From Thermothelomyces thermophilus ATCC 42464 (lineage: Eukaryota > Ascomycota > Sordariomycetes > Sordariales > Chaetomiaceae), in the NCBI RefSeq assembly GCF_000226095.1, contig NC_016472.1:9548001-9612000 (forward strand): a stretch of DNA of 64,000 nt, in the 5' to 3' direction. Shown piece after piece: positions 63,624-64,000 of the stretch. The notes beneath the pieces were generated by a model. It saw only the letters and a program-made list of their open reading frames with translations, was not told where the DNA came from and did no database searches. Both the position numbers and the translations under genes were made by a program. Position 1 is the stretch's first letter. The number at the start of each line of letters is the position of its first letter.

Positions 63624-64000
63624 TCAGCTGCCACCCCTTTTGACATGCACCTCTAGCTGGTTAACGTCGTCCGGATCGACGTCCAGATCCGTAACCAGCG
63701 AATCTTCCTCCAACCTCTCCCCGTCAAACCACATAGCAACATCCCACTCAGGCCCGAGATTCCGCTGGGCCCGGAATGCCTCGATGAGCATCTCGACAGT
63801 CGTGTCCTCTCTCGTCGTCAGCTTGAGCGGTTCGTGGTCTTTCGCCTTGAGCACGATGCGAATCCCCTTCTTCTTCCGCTGCTGCGCCGGCGCCGGCGCC
63901 TCTTCCGCCCCTCCGCTCGCCCCTCTTCGGTCATCGACCCCCGAGTCATCGTCGTCATCCTCATCATCAGCCGCCAGCAACCTCGATGCTCGCTTCTTGC
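63624..64000 (-). CDS. C-terminal part of a Rad60/Esc2-type SUMO-like-domain protein (cut by the window edge)
   Basis: Rad60/Esc2/NIP45 proteins act in genome stability and SUMO-dependent repair. Only the C-terminal 124 or so codons are inside the window; the frame stays open to base 64000 and the start lies beyond it. Seen: a basic start (KKRASR), an acidic stretch (AADDEDDDDDSGVDD), an Ala/Pro linker, a basic KKK, then a ubiquitin-like fold GIRIVLKAKDHEPLKLTTREDTT, VEMLIEAFRAQRNL, DVAMWFDGERLEEDSLVTDLDVDPDDVNQLEVHVK. There is no terminal Gly-Gly; the protein ends KRGGS, with Gly-Gly followed by Ser, so it is a built-in SUMO-like domain and not a processed modifier. The family call rests on this domain alone. 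Confidence 0.75.
   Translation of the reverse strand, partial: KKRASRLLAADDEDDDDDSGVDDRRGASGGAEEAPAPAQQRKKKGIRIVLKAKDHEPLKLTTREDTTVEMLIEAFRAQRNLGPEWDVAMWFDGERLEEDSLVTDLDVDPDDVNQLEVHVKRGGS

Noticed and set aside
1-64000. Transposons, virus-derived elements, CRISPR arrays, rRNA genes
   Set aside because: I found no transposase, reverse transcriptase, integrase, capsid-like protein, terminal repeats, spaced direct repeats or rRNA signature. The simple repeats are microsatellites or homopolymers only.

Overview
This 64 kb window is nuclear chromosomal DNA of a filamentous ascomycete, most likely a sordariomycete in or near the Sordariales/Chaetomiaceae. The signs are short introns (mostly 50-120 nt, GT-AG with pyrimidine-rich ends), GC-rich third codon positions, a divergent pair of myosin-motor chitin synthases (csmA/csmB type), a fused EgtD-EgtB ergothioneine synthase, and an ascomycete-type subtilisin-propeptide inhibitor. 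I see no transposon, no virus-derived element, no CRISPR array and no rRNA. The genus call is inference.

Layout, left to right. 0.3-8.2 kb: a small FKBP, ubiquitin-activating enzyme E1 and a glutathionyl-hydroquinone reductase with a mitochondrial-type leader, all on +. 8.6 kb: an intron-bearing tRNA-Leu(AAG). 9.9-24.8 kb: two chitin synthases with myosin-like heads, transcribed away from each other across a 3.7 kb shared upstream region. 25-30.4 kb: BMS1 (-) and a PBI2-like proteinase inhibitor (+). 31-36.7 kb: a mitochondrial PDK-type kinase, a PflX-like radical SAM protein and a polyQ orphan. 37.7-40.5 kb: NECAP-like endocytic protein (-) and eIF2B alpha (+). 43-47.4 kb: the ergothioneine synthase. 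48.6-51.5 kb: a tandem GFA-domain protein converging on a ribokinase. 52.4-58.2 kb: a C2H2 zinc-finger protein (-) and eIF3j (+). 59.2-63.3 kb: MDM31 (-) and PNO1/DIM2 (+). The right edge cuts a Rad60/Esc2-type SUMO-like-domain gene.

Most genes are housekeeping, and there is no obvious secondary-metabolite or defence cluster. Loose themes are ribosome assembly and translation initiation (BMS1, PNO1, eIF2B alpha, eIF3j), cell-wall synthesis (the csmA/csmB pair), redox/thiol chemistry (glutathionyl-hydroquinone reductase, ergothioneine synthase, GFA protein) and mitochondria (PDK-type kinase, MDM31). Exon structures were worked out by eye from splice signals, reading phase and remembered family motifs. 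All spliced multi-exon models given here sum to whole codons.

The most unusual points are a PNO1 gene whose conserved Lys-Ile-Tyr-Pro-Pro stretch can only be read if a 2-nt exon is used between two introns (the first with a GC donor), a second GC-AG intron in the radical SAM gene, 14- and 22-nt exons in the ergothioneine synthase, a reductase whose cytosolic start codon is the last codon before an intron, and a short TACGGAGTA-type motif scattered through intergenic DNA.
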